DNA from: Tumebacillus avium
Lineage (GTDB): Bacteria > Bacillota > Bacilli > Tumebacillales > Tumebacillaceae
Assembly (NCBI RefSeq): GCF_002162355.1
Contig: NZ_CP021434.1
Coordinates: 4,146,001-4,210,000, forward strand
Direction: 5' to 3'
Length of the DNA: 64,000 nucleotides
Both the position numbers and the translations under genes were made by a program. Below are positions 16,766 through 26,636 of this stretch, piece by piece; position 1 is the first letter of the stretch, and every line of letters begins with the position of its first letter. The notes beneath the pieces are model-generated. The model was not told the DNA's origin. It saw nothing but the letters and a program-made list of their open reading frames with translations, and searched no databases.

Positions 16766-16827
16766 AAATCTTGCAGACGAGCGAGGTGAGCCTTTCGCAC
16801 TATTTTTCGAGCCTACTAAATAATTGT

Positions 16828-16856
16828 TTGACAACTCGAACTCTTTTTCGTACAAT
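16828..16856 (+). promoter_or_regulatory. Sigma-A promoter of the sodium symporter gene
   Basis: TTGACA (16828-16833), 17-bp spacer, TACAAT (16851-16856). It is a near-consensus promoter, divergent from the Liv operon. Confidence 0.8.
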
Positions 16857-16939
16857 TCTAAAGTAATATTGTTCGTGCCTGAATAGTATTTTGTCAGGCA
16901 TAAACAATGGTTTTAGTCTTTATTCGGGAGGGAAAATGT

Positions 16940-18298
16940 GTGAAAATTGAAACAAATCAGAACTCACTCCAACTTGAACCAAAAGCATCTGACAGCTTTA
17001 CATCCACCGGCTTCATTTTAGCGGCGATTGGTTCCTCGGTTGGTCTCGGGAACATGTGGAAGTTCCCGTACATCACCGGCATGTACGGCGGTGCTGCTTT
17101 CTTCCTCATCTTTATCCTGTGTCTCGCACTGGTCGGTCTGCCGATCCTGTTGGCCGAGATGGTCATCGGTCGCGGCGGTCGCGGCAACGCAGTATCTTCT
17201 TTTCATAACCTGAGCAAAACCAAATGGTGGGGCTACTTCGGCTTCCTTTCCGTATTATCCGCATTTGCAATCATGGGTTTTTATGCAGTAGTAGCAGGCT
17301 GGACCATGAACTACGCGTTTACATCGCTGACCGGCAATCTCTTTGAGAATCCGGACTACACCGCAAGCTTCCTGTCCTTTGCAGGCGGCAACATGCCGAT
17401 CTTCTGGACGATCATCACCTTGATCATCACTTGCTGGGTTGTCGCGAAAGGCGTCGCTGGCGGTATCGAGAAGTTTAACAAAGTGCTGATCCCGGGCCTG
17501 GCTGTGATTCTGGTCATCCTGATGATCCGCGCGCTGACCCTGCCGGGCGCAGGCGAAGGCGTTGAATTCTTCCTGATGCCCGACTTCAGCAAGCTGACCG
17601 CCGAATCGGCGCTTGTCGCTCTCGGTCACGCATTCTTCTCGCTGTCGCTCGGTATGGGCGCAATGCTTACGTACGGCGCTTACACCTCCAAGAAACAATC
17701 GCTGGGCAAAGCTGCGGCAGCAGTAGCAGGCGGCGACTTGCTGTACGCGTTTGTTGCAGGCTTGATCATCTTCCCGACCGTCTTCTCCTACGGCATCGCG
17801 CCGGGTCAAGGCCCGGGCCTCGCCTTCATGGCGCTGCCGGCAGCATTCGCTGCAATGCCGCTGGGCAACCTGTTTGGCTTCCTGTTCTTCTTCCTGCTGT
17901 CGATCGCAGCGCTGACTTCCACCGTTTCCCTGGTTGAAGTTCCGAACGCTTACTTGATGGAACGCTTCAAGTGGAGCCGCGCGAAATCGGCAACCATCGT
18001 GACCTTGATCATCTTTGCGATCTCCATCCCGGCTTCGATGTCGATGGGCATCCTGTCTGACAACCTGCTGTTTGGCAAAACGTTCTTCGATCTCCTCGAC
18101 TTCGTGGCATCGAACATCTTCCTGCCGATCGGCGGTCTGGTCGTCACCCTCTTCACCGGCTACGCGTGGAAGCGCGCAGGCGAAGAAGCAGGTCTCTCCG
18201 GCTTCTGGTACAACGCTTGGATGTTCTGCCTGAAGTACATCGCACCGATCATGGTGATCGTGATCTTCCTGTACTCGATCGGTATCATCAAATTCTAA
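16940..18298 (+). CDS. Neurotransmitter:sodium symporter (SNF) family transporter
   Basis: 452 residues with about eleven to twelve membrane segments. The first helix holds GFILAAIGSSVGLGNMWKFP, the conserved unwound segment that binds sodium and substrate in LeuT-type proteins. LGHAFFSLSLGMGAMLTYGA corresponds to helix 6 and IAALTSTVSLVEV to helix 8. Bacterial members take up amino acids such as tyrosine, tryptophan or leucine; the ligand is not evident. The start is GTG at 16940 with GGGAGGG seven bases upstream. Strong sigma-A promoter and terminator make it a single-gene unit. Confidence 0.92.
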   Translation: MKIETNQNSLQLEPKASDSFTSTGFILAAIGSSVGLGNMWKFPYITGMYGGAAFFLIFILCLALVGLPILLAEMVIGRGGRGNAVSSFHNLSKTKWWGYFGFLSVLSAFAIMGFYAVVAGWTMNYAFTSLTGNLFENPDYTASFLSFAGGNMPIFWTIITLIITCWVVAKGVAGGIEKFNKVLIPGLAVILVILMIRALTLPGAGEGVEFFLMPDFSKLTAESALVALGHAFFSLSLGMGAMLTYGAYTSKKQSLGKAAAAVAGGDLLYAFVAGLIIFPTVFSYGIAPGQGPGLAFMALPAAFAAMPLGNLFGFLFFFLLSIAALTSTVSLVEVPNAYLMERFKWSRAKSATIVTLIIFAISIPASMSMGILSDNLLFGKTFFDLLDFVASNIFLPIGGLVVTLFTGYAWKRAGEEAGLSGFWYNAWMFCLKYIAPIMVIVIFLYSIGIIKF

Positions 18299-18313
18299 TC
18301 TGGCAAAACAAAA

Positions 18314-18346
18314 ACCACCGCGAGCTCATGCTCCGGTGGTTTTTTC
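18314..18346. terminator. Bidirectional terminator between symporter gene and clpP
   Basis: CCACCG / CGGTGG stem flanked by AAAA on one side and TTTTTT on the other; it serves both convergent genes. Confidence 0.85.
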
Positions 18347-18359
18347 TTGTTCCAAACGC

Positions 18360-18941
18360 TTACAGCTTCTCGATCACTTTGTCGATCAGGCCGTAGTTTT
18401 TCGCTTCTTCCGCATCCAGCCAGTGGTCGCGTTCCATGTCTTTGGCCACTTCCTCGTACGGCTTGCCGGAACGTTCGGCCAAGACTTTGGTCAAGGTGCG
18501 CTTGGTGCGCAGCATCCGCTCCAGCTGGATCTCCATGTCGGTCGCCTGCCCTTGCGCGCCGCCGTGCGGCTGGTGAATCATGATCTCCGCGTTCGGCAGC
18601 GCGATGCGCTTGCCGTCCGCCCCTGCCGCCAGCAACACCGCGCCCATCGAAGCGGCCATGCCGATGCAGATCGTCGACACATCCGGCTTGATGTACTGCA
18701 TCGTGTCATAGATCGCCATCCCGGCCGAGGTGGAGCCGCCCGGCGAGTTGATGTAGAGATGGATGTCTTTGTCCGGATCATCCGCTGCGAGGAACAGGAG
18801 CTGTGCGATGATCGAGTTCGCCACATTGTCGTCGATGCCGGTGCCGAGGAAGATGATGCGGTCCTTCAGCATCCGCGAATAAATGTCATAGGAGCGCTCG
18901 CCCATGCTGGTTTGTTCCACTACGTAAGGAATCAGGTTCAT
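18360..18941 (-). CDS. clpP: ATP-dependent Clp protease proteolytic subunit
   Basis: 193 residues, the normal ClpP length. Catalytic Ser in [14 protein letters not shown], His in [12 protein letters not shown], Asp in [19 protein letters not shown]. The barrel-forming peptidase degrades proteins unfolded by ClpX or ClpC. The start at 18941 follows GGGAGGT. The short upstream region shows no clear CtsR box, so stress control like that of B. subtilis clpP is not supported here. It may be a second ClpP copy, which I cannot test in this window. Confidence 0.95.
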   Translation of the reverse strand: MNLIPYVVEQTSMGERSYDIYSRMLKDRIIFLGTGIDDNVANSIIAQLLFLAADDPDKDIHLYINSPGGSTSAGMAIYDTMQYIKPDVSTICIGMAASMGAVLLAAGADGKRIALPNAEIMIHQPHGGAQGQATDMEIQLERMLRTKRTLTKVLAERSGKPYEEVAKDMERDHWLDAEEAKNYGLIDKVIEKL

Positions 18942-18978
18942 GTAAAAGTACCTCCCTTTTGTTTGTGCTTGATTGGTA

Positions 18979-19215
18979 TTACGCTGCCAGTCTTTGCACC
19001 GATGCTTTGGAGACGTCGCCAAATCCGGACGACACCCCGGTCAAACGCACCGGACGCTGCTGGTTCTGTCCGCCGACCACCCATTCCACGGCGGTCGTCT
19101 CACGCGCCCCCCGGGCAGGCATCGGGAACGGAATCACATTGCCGGTGCGCTCTGGCCGGGACTCTGCCCGTTCAAATACGACAACCGGTCTGCTCTCTGC
19201 TTGTCGTTCGCTCAT
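18979..19215 (-). CDS. Small hypothetical protein coupled to the ArsR-like regulator
   Basis: 78 residues, [20 protein letters not shown] at the start, then [20 protein letters not shown] and [15 protein letters not shown]. It looks largely unstructured, rich in Arg, Pro and Val, and I do not recognise it. Its ATG overlaps the stop codon of the ArsR-like gene (ATGA) and is preceded by GGAGGGGATG, so the two are translationally coupled. The product might be a partner or effector of that regulator. Confidence 0.65.
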   Translation of the reverse strand: MSERQAESRPVVVFERAESRPERTGNVIPFPMPARGARETTAVEWVVGGQNQQRPVRLTGVSSGFGDVSKASVQRLAA

Positions 19216-19811
19216 TTGACATCCCCTCCTTGACCTCCGTCCGGGTAGACGGCAAGGATCACGTTGTACGCATCGTCTGCAGGATTGGGTGACTGGTATT
19301 TCGCCACCAGCTCCTGCACGAGCTGTACGTACTCCCGGACGAATTCATTGCGCTTCTCTTCCGTTTCCAGCTGCAGCTTCATCGCAAGCGTCGCGCTCGG
19401 GATCTCTTCCGCCTGATCGCTTTGCTCCATCAAGCACAGCGCATCGCGCCTGATGCGGTCGGAGATCGTGATCAGGTGGGACAGCGAGCTTTGGTCTTTG
19501 ATCCGCTGCATCGCTTCCGGGTTCAAGCCAAGCAGTTCGGAGATGACAAAGGTGCGGGCGATCGACCGGTACAGCACCTCGACGAGGTTGCGCACCTGCC
19601 GGGTGCCGACGCGCCGCGCCAGCCCGACTTTTTCCAGCGCTTTGAGATGATAATTGACGCGCTGCGGCGTATCATTGATCATGCGCGCCACTTCGGCAGC
19701 CGACGCAGGCTCGGTGAGTTTCGAGAGGATCTCCGCCCGGAGCGGGTGCAGCAGCGCCGTTGCCTGCTCGGGCGATTCCACATAACAGGTCTCTTGGATC
19801 TGATGTTCCAC
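19212..19811 (-). CDS. ArsR-like winged-helix regulator
   Basis: 199 residues. The N-terminal winged helix (residues 15-85) includes ALLHPLRAEILSKLTEPASA and RMINDTPQRVNYHLKALEKV, the recognition helix of ArsR/HTH_20 proteins. No metal-binding Cys pair is evident, so it is not a classical metal sensor. The helical C-terminal half (SLSHLITISDRIRRDALCLM) may mediate dimerisation or ligand binding. The start is GTG with GGAGGTG upstream. It is coupled to the downstream 78-aa gene. Confidence 0.8.
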   Translation of the reverse strand: MEHQIQETCYVESPEQATALLHPLRAEILSKLTEPASAAEVARMINDTPQRVNYHLKALEKVGLARRVGTRQVRNLVEVLYRSIARTFVISELLGLNPEAMQRIKDQSSLSHLITISDRIRRDALCLMEQSDQAEEIPSATLAMKLQLETEEKRNEFVREYVQLVQELVAKYQSPNPADDAYNVILAVYPDGGQGGDVK

Positions 19812-19893
19812 CGATCACTCACCTCCCCTAAAAACTTTGTGCTTCGTAAAAATATATTATTACGTTATGCGGCGTTTGTCAAAATGATACAGC

Positions 19894-19936
19894 AAAAAAA
19901 TGGGTATGCTGCCATTCACAGCATACCCATTTTTTA
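19894..19936. terminator. Terminator of the KAS III-like gene
   Basis: ATGGGTATGCTG / CAGCATACCCAT stem with T-runs on both strands, starting at the stop codon of the KAS III-like gene. Confidence 0.85.
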
Positions 19937-20947
19937 TCCCCAGCGCACCGTGCAGGCGTCCCACGCATAGCCGATCCCGGCGCTGACCAGCACCGTCACA
20001 GCACCGGGCCGCAGCCGCCCCGAGGAGAGCCCGAGCTCCAGCGACAAGATCTGATCGCACTGCCCGATGTGTCCATACTCGGAAAGGTAATACGACTGCT
20101 CCTCTTGCAAGCCCAGTTCCCGCAGCACATACTGATGCGCCGAGCGCTTCATGTGCAGAATCGCCAGGTAGCCGAGGTCTTGTGCCGCATACCCGCTTTT
20201 CTCCAGCGAGCGGTGAATGACCTTGAGAAAGTTGTCCATCGACTTTTGCTCCAGCCGCGCCTTCATGCCTGCGGGGTCCATCACGTCGAGGTAGTTCAAA
20301 CGCTGTTCAAGCGCTTCGGCGGTGATCGGATGTTTGGTGCCGCCTGCGACCACTGCGACATCTTCGGAGAAGGAGCCGTCGGTGAGGATGTGGCTTTGCA
20401 GCACCAGATTCTGCTCGTGCCCTTTTTTCAAGATCACAGCCGCGCCGCCTGCGCCGAGGTTGTACATAAAACGGGTGCGCGGGTTGGTGTAATCGATAAA
20501 ATCGCCGTTGCGGTAGCCGCCCGCCAAGAGCACCGTGTTGATCTCCGGGTCGGACGTCATCATATCCTTGGCCACCTTGATCGCCAGCACCATCGTGCCG
20601 CAGCGCTGCTGGAGGTCAAAAGCAAACGCGTTGACGGCGCCGACCGCTTCCTGCAGTTTGATCCCGGCCGTCCACAAAGGATACTCTTTGTGCTCTTCAC
20701 CGATATAGATCACGAGGTCGATCGTCCGGGGATCGACACCGCCCTTTTTCAGCGCTTGCTGTGCCGCCCGGATGCCCATCTGGCAGGTGTGGTCGTCGGG
20801 ACCTGGCACCGGCTTTTTGGAAAAACCGAGCTTGGTCTCGATGACCTCCTGCGGAAGCCCGCTTAGCTTCGCGATCTCTTCGCTTGTCTGATACGTCTGC
20901 GGCAGATAGGTGCCGGTGCTGACAATGCCAATTGAAGGGGTATTCAT
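19934..20947 (-). CDS. KAS III-like (FabH/HMG-CoA synthase superfamily) condensing enzyme
   Basis: 337 residues, starting IGIVSTGTYLPQTYQTSEEI. The catalytic Cys is in AFAFDLQQRCGTMVLAIKVA, near residue 115. A His lies in YLAILHMKRSAHQYVLRELG, and the position of the FabH Asn is occupied by His in YLSEYGHIGQCDQIL. This Cys-His-His pattern resembles 3-ketoacyl synthases and thiolase-like enzymes more than true FabH, so acyl transfer or a biosynthetic or degradative Claisen step is possible. It sits 28 bp after the SARP-type activator gene. Its own promoter, with GTAAC direct repeats, lies in the end of that gene. Confidence 0.8.
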   Translation of the reverse strand: MNTPSIGIVSTGTYLPQTYQTSEEIAKLSGLPQEVIETKLGFSKKPVPGPDDHTCQMGIRAAQQALKKGGVDPRTIDLVIYIGEEHKEYPLWTAGIKLQEAVGAVNAFAFDLQQRCGTMVLAIKVAKDMMTSDPEINTVLLAGGYRNGDFIDYTNPRTRFMYNLGAGGAAVILKKGHEQNLVLQSHILTDGSFSEDVAVVAGGTKHPITAEALEQRLNYLDVMDPAGMKARLEQKSMDNFLKVIHRSLEKSGYAAQDLGYLAILHMKRSAHQYVLRELGLQEEQSYYLSEYGHIGQCDQILSLELGLSSGRLRPGAVTVLVSAGIGYAWDACTVRWG

Positions 20948-20972
20948 CGTTCTCTGCCTCCTCTGTCCCTCT

Positions 20973-21004
20973 ACTTTAGAGCACAGAAGTTACAGCAGAG
21001 TTAC
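20973..21004 (-). promoter_or_regulatory. KAS III-like gene promoter with 11-bp-spaced GTAAC direct repeats
   Basis: Minus strand: GTAACTCTGCT then GTAAC (21004-20989), 10 bp, TAAAGT (20978-20973). The repeats lie inside the last codons of the activator gene and the -10 overlaps its stop codon. Confidence 0.65.
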
Positions 21005-24000
21005 CCGCCCCGCGCACCAGCCGCTGATAAAGCCGGGTCGTCTCCGGCATCGGCGTCAGACCGAGATGATCGGAGAGCTGGGCGACACAGTTTTTGTAAG
21101 AAGCGATGACCAGGCTGCGGTTGCCGAGCAGGTGGTAGCAGGCCATCAGGATCTGATACGCCGGCTCCCAGCTCGCATCCTTGTTCAAGATCCGCTCACA
21201 GCAGGCGACCGCCTCCTGATGCGCCCCGCGCTCCTGATACAAGCGCGCCAACGCTTCCAGCGTCCGCAGATACAGGGTGCGCAGGCGTTCCCGCTCGGCC
21301 GAACACCATTCCAGATAAGGCTGGTCCTGCAGAAAATCCCCTTGGTACAGCAAGAGCGCCGCTTCCAGTTGCGCTGCGGCCCGCTCCGGGTCGAGGGCGG
21401 CCGCTCCCAGCCCGCTTTCGGCCAGCTTCTCAAATTCCACCGCGTCGATCCACACCGCCGCGTCCGGGTTCAAGCGGTAGGCCGTGTCCAGCCGCTCGAT
21501 GAAAAAGCAGTTCGAGCGCGCTTCCCGCCTCGGTTCGATCGCATGGGTCAGCGCGTTCATCGCCACTTTAAAATCGCGGTTGGCCGTCTTTTCGTCCATC
21601 TCCGGCCAGAGCAGCTCGCACAGCTCGTCGCGCTGCACCAGCTGGCCTTTGCGCGTGACGAGGAGTTGAAACAGTTGGCGCGACTTTTCGCGCTTCCACT
21701 CTTTGCGCGCCACTTCCTCCAAGCCCCGGGTGACGGCAAATTTGCCGAGCGTTGAGATGCGCAGCGTGTAGCCGGGGTGTTTGTCCACACCTTTGCAGTT
21801 CATCATCCGCAAGACTTTTTCCGCGCTTTCCAGCCCCAGACGGTCGCGCGCTTCGATCAGAAACGGCACGGTCATCAGCAGGTCGCTGGGACCAAACAAC
21901 GTGCGTTTGACAAAAAGATCGTGAAAGCCGTGCTCCTCGACGCTGTGCAAGAGCCGGGTCGCTTTTTCCGCAAACTCCGCCTTGCGCTCCAGACGCAGAT
22001 AGAGCATCGCCAGCCACAGATGCACGTTGGCCAGGCAAAACGCGTCGCCGCACTCCGCGAATCCCGCTTCCGCCTCCAGCAGCCAAGGCAGTGCTTCTTC
22101 ATGACAGCCCCATGCGGTCAGCACCGACCCATGCGCCAGCCGCACCAGATTGGCGCACCACAGGTCATGCACGCTCAGAGCCAGCTCCAGGCCGGTCCGC
22201 GCGTACGTCTGCGCCTGCTCCAGCTCCCCGAGCAGCCCGGTGGTGATGCACAGCCCCATCAACCCCTTCCACTTTGCCCCGCTCCACGCAGAGCTCTTCA
22301 CTCATCTTGACCGAGCGGTGGTAGCAGGTCTCCGCCTCTTCCAGCCGTCCGGCCATCGCCATCGCATGGCCAAGCCGCATGTAGCCGACCGCTTCCACAA
22401 ACGGCGACTGCAGCGTCTGCCCCGTGCGGATGCCCTGTTCGGCATGCCAGCGCGAAGAGTCCGCCTCGCCGAGAAACGCGTCGATCAGCGACAAGAGCAG
22501 ATGCATCTCGCGGTGCGACTTGGCGACGCGATTTTGTCCGCCGTCCGCTTCCCGCCGCTCTTTGTCGATGATTTCCAGCGTCATCTCCTTCGCCTGACGC
22601 AAGCGTCCCGTCCGCAGGTGCAGGCGCACGTCGAGCTCATCCCGTCCCTGCCCCGGCATCAGCTCATCGGCGCGCCGGATCATCGCTTCCGCTTCCCGCA
22701 GCTGCCCGGAGTTGGTGTGGTTTTCCGCCAAAAGACGCAAGATCTGGAACGTCTCGGCCGGGTAGTCGCCGCCTAAGATCTGCACCGCCTTTTGCAGCCA
22801 GTAGTTCGCTTTGAGCGGCTGGATCGTATCGAGATAAACCTGCGCCTGTCCCCGGTAGACATAGCTTCGGCCCAGCCTATCGCCTTTTTGAATATAGCCG
22901 CCTTCCGCCAGCGTGTACCAGTGCGCCGCTTCGTGAAAACGGGACAAGGCGCGGTCGACCTCCCCGCGCCAGAACAGCAGCTTGGGGTACTGTTCGAGCA
23001 CCGAGCTCGGCAGTTTGTCGATCCAGCTCTTCATCAGTTCCAGACGTCCGCTGACCAGCAAGTCCTCGCCGTGCATCAGCAAAAGCCGCACCACCGCCTG
23101 CATCTTGCCGGCCGCCGAGTAATGCGCCAGCGCCCGCTGCAGATCACCCCGCCCTTCGTACAGCGCCGCCGCCATCTCTTGAAGGTCAGACCATTCAGCC
23201 GCCTCCAGTTTCTTCTCCGCATGCGTGACCAGAAACTTTTGAAACAGCCGGTGGTAGCGGTAATGCCCATCCCCCGCTTCCGTCACGAACAGCCCGGAGC
23301 GCTCCAACTGCCGGAGCATCTCAGCGGAGTTGGCGCGGCCAAGCAGCAGGTTGCACACGTCCGGCTCCATCGTTTGCAGCATGCAGGTTCGCTCCAAGAA
23401 CGCCTGCACTTCGGGCGGCTGGCGGTCAAATACTTCTTCTGCCAAGTATGACAGCAGCGCACGTCCCGCTTCCGGCTGCGTTTGCCACAGTTCGGGCAGA
23501 CCCATGCCCCGCTCCAGCCCCTTCCAGATCATCTGCAGGGCGATGATCCAGCCTTCCGTCTGCTCCTGAATCTCCGCCACCTGCTCCGCAGACAGCAGAA
23601 TGCCGTATTCCGCTTCAAACAGCACGGCGATCTCTTCGCGGGTAAAGGTCAGATCTTTCTTGCCGATCACCAGCAGGTCGAACGTGGCCTGCAGCCGCTT
23701 GACAGCATCGATCTCCAGGGCTCGGCGGCTGCCGATCACCAGATGCAGGCCGGCCGGCAGATAGCGGATCAGCAGATGAAGTACCGTCGCGATCTCCGGC
23801 ACGTCCAGCACCGCATGCAGGTCATCGAGCACAAGCACCGTCGGATCGGGTGCCAACTCGGCCAGATCGTTGATCAACAACGTCAGGCAGGGATGCAGCA
23901 CGGCATGGGTCATTTCGGCTTCTTCCAGCAGGCGCAAAGAGCGCTCGCCAATCCGCGGATGGATGCGCTGCACGGCATGGATCAAATAATGCAGGAACAA

Positions 24001-24234
24001 AAACGCGTCGCGCTCCCCCGTTTCGACCGAATACCAGGCGATGTGGTCAAACTGCGTGCAGAGGTGCGTGACCAGCGCCGTGCTTTTGCCATAACCCGCT
24101 TCGGCCTGCACGAGCGTCACCGGATAGTCGGCCACTTGAATCAACAGCTCGTCCAACCGCTTCCTGCGCAGACACTGCAATTTGACACGGGGCGGCACCA
24201 GTTTGGTTGATAACATTAACGGCTGTGAATTCAT
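20976..24234 (-). CDS. Large MalT/SARP-type transcriptional activator, interrupted by a frameshift
   Basis: Two overlapping frames together encode one protein of about 1,085 residues. The N-terminal part (24234 to about 22263) has a STAND/MalT-type ATPase: VTLVQAEAGYGKSTALVTHL (Walker A), TVLVLDDLHAVLD (Walker B), a winged-helix segment and TPR-like repeats. The C-terminal part (from about 22260 to 20976) adds more repeats, an OmpR-like winged helix (SRQLFQLLVTRKGQLVQRDE followed by LCELLWPE) and a BTAD domain, i.e. a SARP DNA-binding module. The frames join at a GGGG run (22263-22266); dropping one G gives a continuous product. The second frame has no ribosome binding site of its own. Either a real frameshift or a sequencing error. 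The start at 24234 follows AAGGGGG. Confidence 0.78.
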
Positions 24235-24315
24235 CGTCTTCCCCCTTCGAAACACTTTCCGAAACTTTCATATATTTATTACTATTTCGTAACACCGGTG
24301 GCAATCCCTGCCACA

Positions 24316-24342
24316 GAAAAAAATGCACCTGAGCACAGGTGC
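24316..24342 (-). terminator. Terminator of the reductase-ligase operon
   Basis: GCACCTG / CAGGTGC stem followed by ATTTTTTT on the minus strand, 15 bp after the ligase stop codon. Confidence 0.8.
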
Positions 24343-24356
24343 AGTGGGATTGCGAG

Positions 24357-25856
24357 CTATGCAATTTCCGAGCACAGGACGACCAACTGCTTCTTGTCGA
24401 TCTTGCCGACCGGTGTCATCGGCAGTTGCGACAGGAAGAAAAACGACTTCGGCACCTTATAGCGGGCGAGGTGTTCCGCGCAGAATGCTTTCAGTGCTTC
24501 TACCGTCAGCTGCGCTCCGCTCTGCGGCACGATCGCCGCCGTGACCACTTCGCCCCATTTCGGGTGCGGCACCCCGATGACCACCGCTTCGCTGACGGCG
24601 GGATGAGCAGCGAGGATGTGCTCGACTTCCAACGGGTAGACATTTTCTCCGCCGGTGATGATCATGTCTTTCTTACGCCCGACGATGTAATGGCAGCCGT
24701 CCGCATCGCGCCGCCCGAGGTCGCCCGTATGCAGCCAGCCGTCTTGCAAGGCTTCTTGCGTCGCGGCCGGGTTGTTCCAATAGCCGGAGAACAGGTGCGG
24801 CCCGCGGATCAAAATTTCCCCGGTCGCGCCCGGCGGCATCTCTGCGCCGAATTCATCGACGATGGAGATCTCATTGTGCAGCATCGGCACGCCCACGCTG
24901 CCGACTTTCACCCGGGCCAGGTCGGGATGGATGTAAAAGTTGTTCGGGCCGGCTTCTGTCATCCCGTAGCCTTCTTTGAATTGTAAGCCCTTCGCCGCAT
25001 ACGCCGCATAGATGTTATGCGGGCATGGCGCACCTCCGGAGAGGAAGGTGTGCATCGTCGAAGGTATGTAATCGGAAAATTCGGTCGATTCAATCAACAT
25101 GTGGTGCATCGTCGGCACAAACAAGGCGATCGTGCAGCGTTCGCGCTCCAAGACTCCGAGCACCGTGCCGGGATGAAACTGGTCGCCGATCACCGCCGTG
25201 CCGCCCATGTACAGCACCGGCATCGTCAGCGCGTTCAGGCCGCCAGTGTGAAACATCGGCAGATAGACCGGGGTGACGTCCTCATCGGTCAAGCCCCACG
25301 ATGCCGCCGTATTGATCGCGTTCCACAGAATCGCGCGGTGCGACAGAATCACGCCTTTTGACTTGCCGGTTGTGCCTCCCGTGTAGATGATCGCCCACGG
25401 CGCTTCGGCATCTGCAGAAACCGGCCGACAGGACTCCTGACCCCTTTCGACCACCGCCTTATACTCGTGCTGGGACAAGGTGATCGGAACGCGAGCCTGC
25501 AGCTTCTCCCCCGCCTCCGCATAGCGGTCAGAGCAGACGAGCAGCTTCGGCGAGCAGTCTTCCAGCACATACGCCAGTTCCTTGTCGGAGAAGCGATAGT
25601 TGAGCGGGACAAACACAGCGCCTGTCCTGCCTGCCGCAAAGAGCAGTTCGAGATAAGCGGCGGAGTTGGGAGCGAGCAGCGCCACGCGGTCGCCCGGTGC
25701 GATCCCGTTTTGCTGCATCCAGGCGGCGAGACGGCCGACGCGGCGGTTCAACTCTGCATAGGTGAGGCGCAGGCCGGTGCCCGCCTCGACCACCGCTGTC
25801 TTGGCGGGGGTGAGACGGGCGCGGCCTTCCAGCCATGGAAACCGCGCCGCGCTCAT
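24357..25856 (-). CDS. Acyl-CoA synthetase (AMP-forming)
   Basis: 499 residues of the ANL superfamily. P-loop IIYTGGTTGKSKGVILSHRA, then FKEGYGMTEAGPNNFYIHPD (A5), WLHTGDLGRRDADGCHYIVG (A7/A8) and the catalytic Lys in PMTPVGKIDKKQL (A10). It activates a carboxylic acid to its CoA thioester through an acyl-adenylate. Similarity is to medium/long-chain or aryl acid ligases; the substrate is undefined. Its ATG overlaps the stop of the FabG-like gene (TGATG), so the two are coupled, and the promoter upstream of both carries the GTAAC repeat motif. Confidence 0.92.
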   Translation of the reverse strand: MSAARFPWLEGRARLTPAKTAVVEAGTGLRLTYAELNRRVGRLAAWMQQNGIAPGDRVALLAPNSAAYLELLFAAGRTGAVFVPLNYRFSDKELAYVLEDCSPKLLVCSDRYAEAGEKLQARVPITLSQHEYKAVVERGQESCRPVSADAEAPWAIIYTGGTTGKSKGVILSHRAILWNAINTAASWGLTDEDVTPVYLPMFHTGGLNALTMPVLYMGGTAVIGDQFHPGTVLGVLERERCTIALFVPTMHHMLIESTEFSDYIPSTMHTFLSGGAPCPHNIYAAYAAKGLQFKEGYGMTEAGPNNFYIHPDLARVKVGSVGVPMLHNEISIVDEFGAEMPPGATGEILIRGPHLFSGYWNNPAATQEALQDGWLHTGDLGRRDADGCHYIVGRKKDMIITGGENVYPLEVEHILAAHPAVSEAVVIGVPHPKWGEVVTAAIVPQSGAQLTVEALKAFCAEHLARYKVPKSFFFLSQLPMTPVGKIDKKQLVVLCSEIA

Positions 25857-26596
25857 CAGAAGCTCAAGCCTCCGTCGACCGCCAGCACCGCGCCGTTGAT
25901 AAAGCTCGCTTCGTCTGACGCCAGGAACAGATACGCGTTGGCGATGTCGCGCGGCTGACCGAGACGGCGCAGCGGCGTCTGCAGCTTCATCGCGTCCAGC
26001 ACCTTCTCCGGCACTTTGTCGGTCATGTTGGTGGAGACAAATCCCGGCGCGACCGCATTGACGCGCACGCCTTTTGGACCCAGCTCTTTCGCCCAGGTCT
26101 TGGTCATGCCGACGACGCCCGCCTTGGTCGCCGCGTAGTTGGTCTGGCCGACGTTGCCAAACTGAGCGACAACCGATGCGGCATTGAGGATCACGCCGCT
26201 GCCCTGCGCCATCATCACCTTCGCCGCCGCCTGTGTGCAGAGGAAGACGCCGGTCAGGTTGATGCCGATCACGCGGTCCCACTGCTCCTGCTCCATCTTG
26301 ACGAGGAAGCCGTCACGGGTGATGCCGGCGTTGTTGACGAGGATGTCGACGCGGCCAAACTGCTCCAGCGCGGCCGCTACGATCTGCTCTGCGTCTTCGG
26401 ACGAGGACACGTCCGCTTTTACAAAATGCGCCTGGGCGCCGAGAGCGCGCAGCTCTTCGACGGCAGCCGCACCGTTTGCTTCATCAAAATCGGCGAGGAT
26501 CACCTTTGCTCCGTTCTGTGCGAACAGGATGGCCGTCTCTTTGCCGATGCCGTTTGCTCCGCCTGTGATGATTGCTGTTTTGTCTTGTAAGCGCAT
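25856..26596 (-). CDS. Short-chain dehydrogenase/reductase, FabG type
   Basis: 246 residues. Cofactor motif ITGGANGIGKETAILFA, NNAG in VDILVNNAGITRDGFLVK, catalytic Ser in LNAASVVAQFGNVGQ, and YAATKAG with the active Tyr and Lys. The end VNGAVLAVDGGLSF-like (INGAVLAVDGGLSF) is typical of FabG and 3-hydroxyacyl-CoA or 3-hydroxybutyrate dehydrogenases. In this operon with an acyl-CoA ligase it probably oxidises or reduces a 3-hydroxyacyl thioester. The ATG at 26596 has GGAGGGATTTTGAA upstream. A longer in-frame extension lacks a ribosome site and would run across the promoter. Confidence 0.92.
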   Translation of the reverse strand: MRLQDKTAIITGGANGIGKETAILFAQNGAKVILADFDEANGAAAVEELRALGAQAHFVKADVSSSEDAEQIVAAALEQFGRVDILVNNAGITRDGFLVKMEQEQWDRVIGINLTGVFLCTQAAAKVMMAQGSGVILNAASVVAQFGNVGQTNYAATKAGVVGMTKTWAKELGPKGVRVNAVAPGFVSTNMTDKVPEKVLDAMKLQTPLRRLGQPRDIANAYLFLASDEASFINGAVLAVDGGLSF

Positions 26597-26636
26597 TTCA
26601 AAATCCCTCCATGTTGAGCCTGTTCTGCTGAGTTGA

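Noticed and set aside
22165..22301. Second half of the SARP activator as an independent gene starting at 22301
   Set aside because: The start would be GTG without a ribosome site and the segment is an obvious continuation of the repeats upstream.
19934..26596. OleABCD-type olefin synthesis cluster (thiolase-like, hydrolase, ligase, SDR)
   Set aside because: The SDR is a classical FabG type rather than the extended OleD type, and the alpha/beta hydrolase belongs to the Liv operon several kb away.
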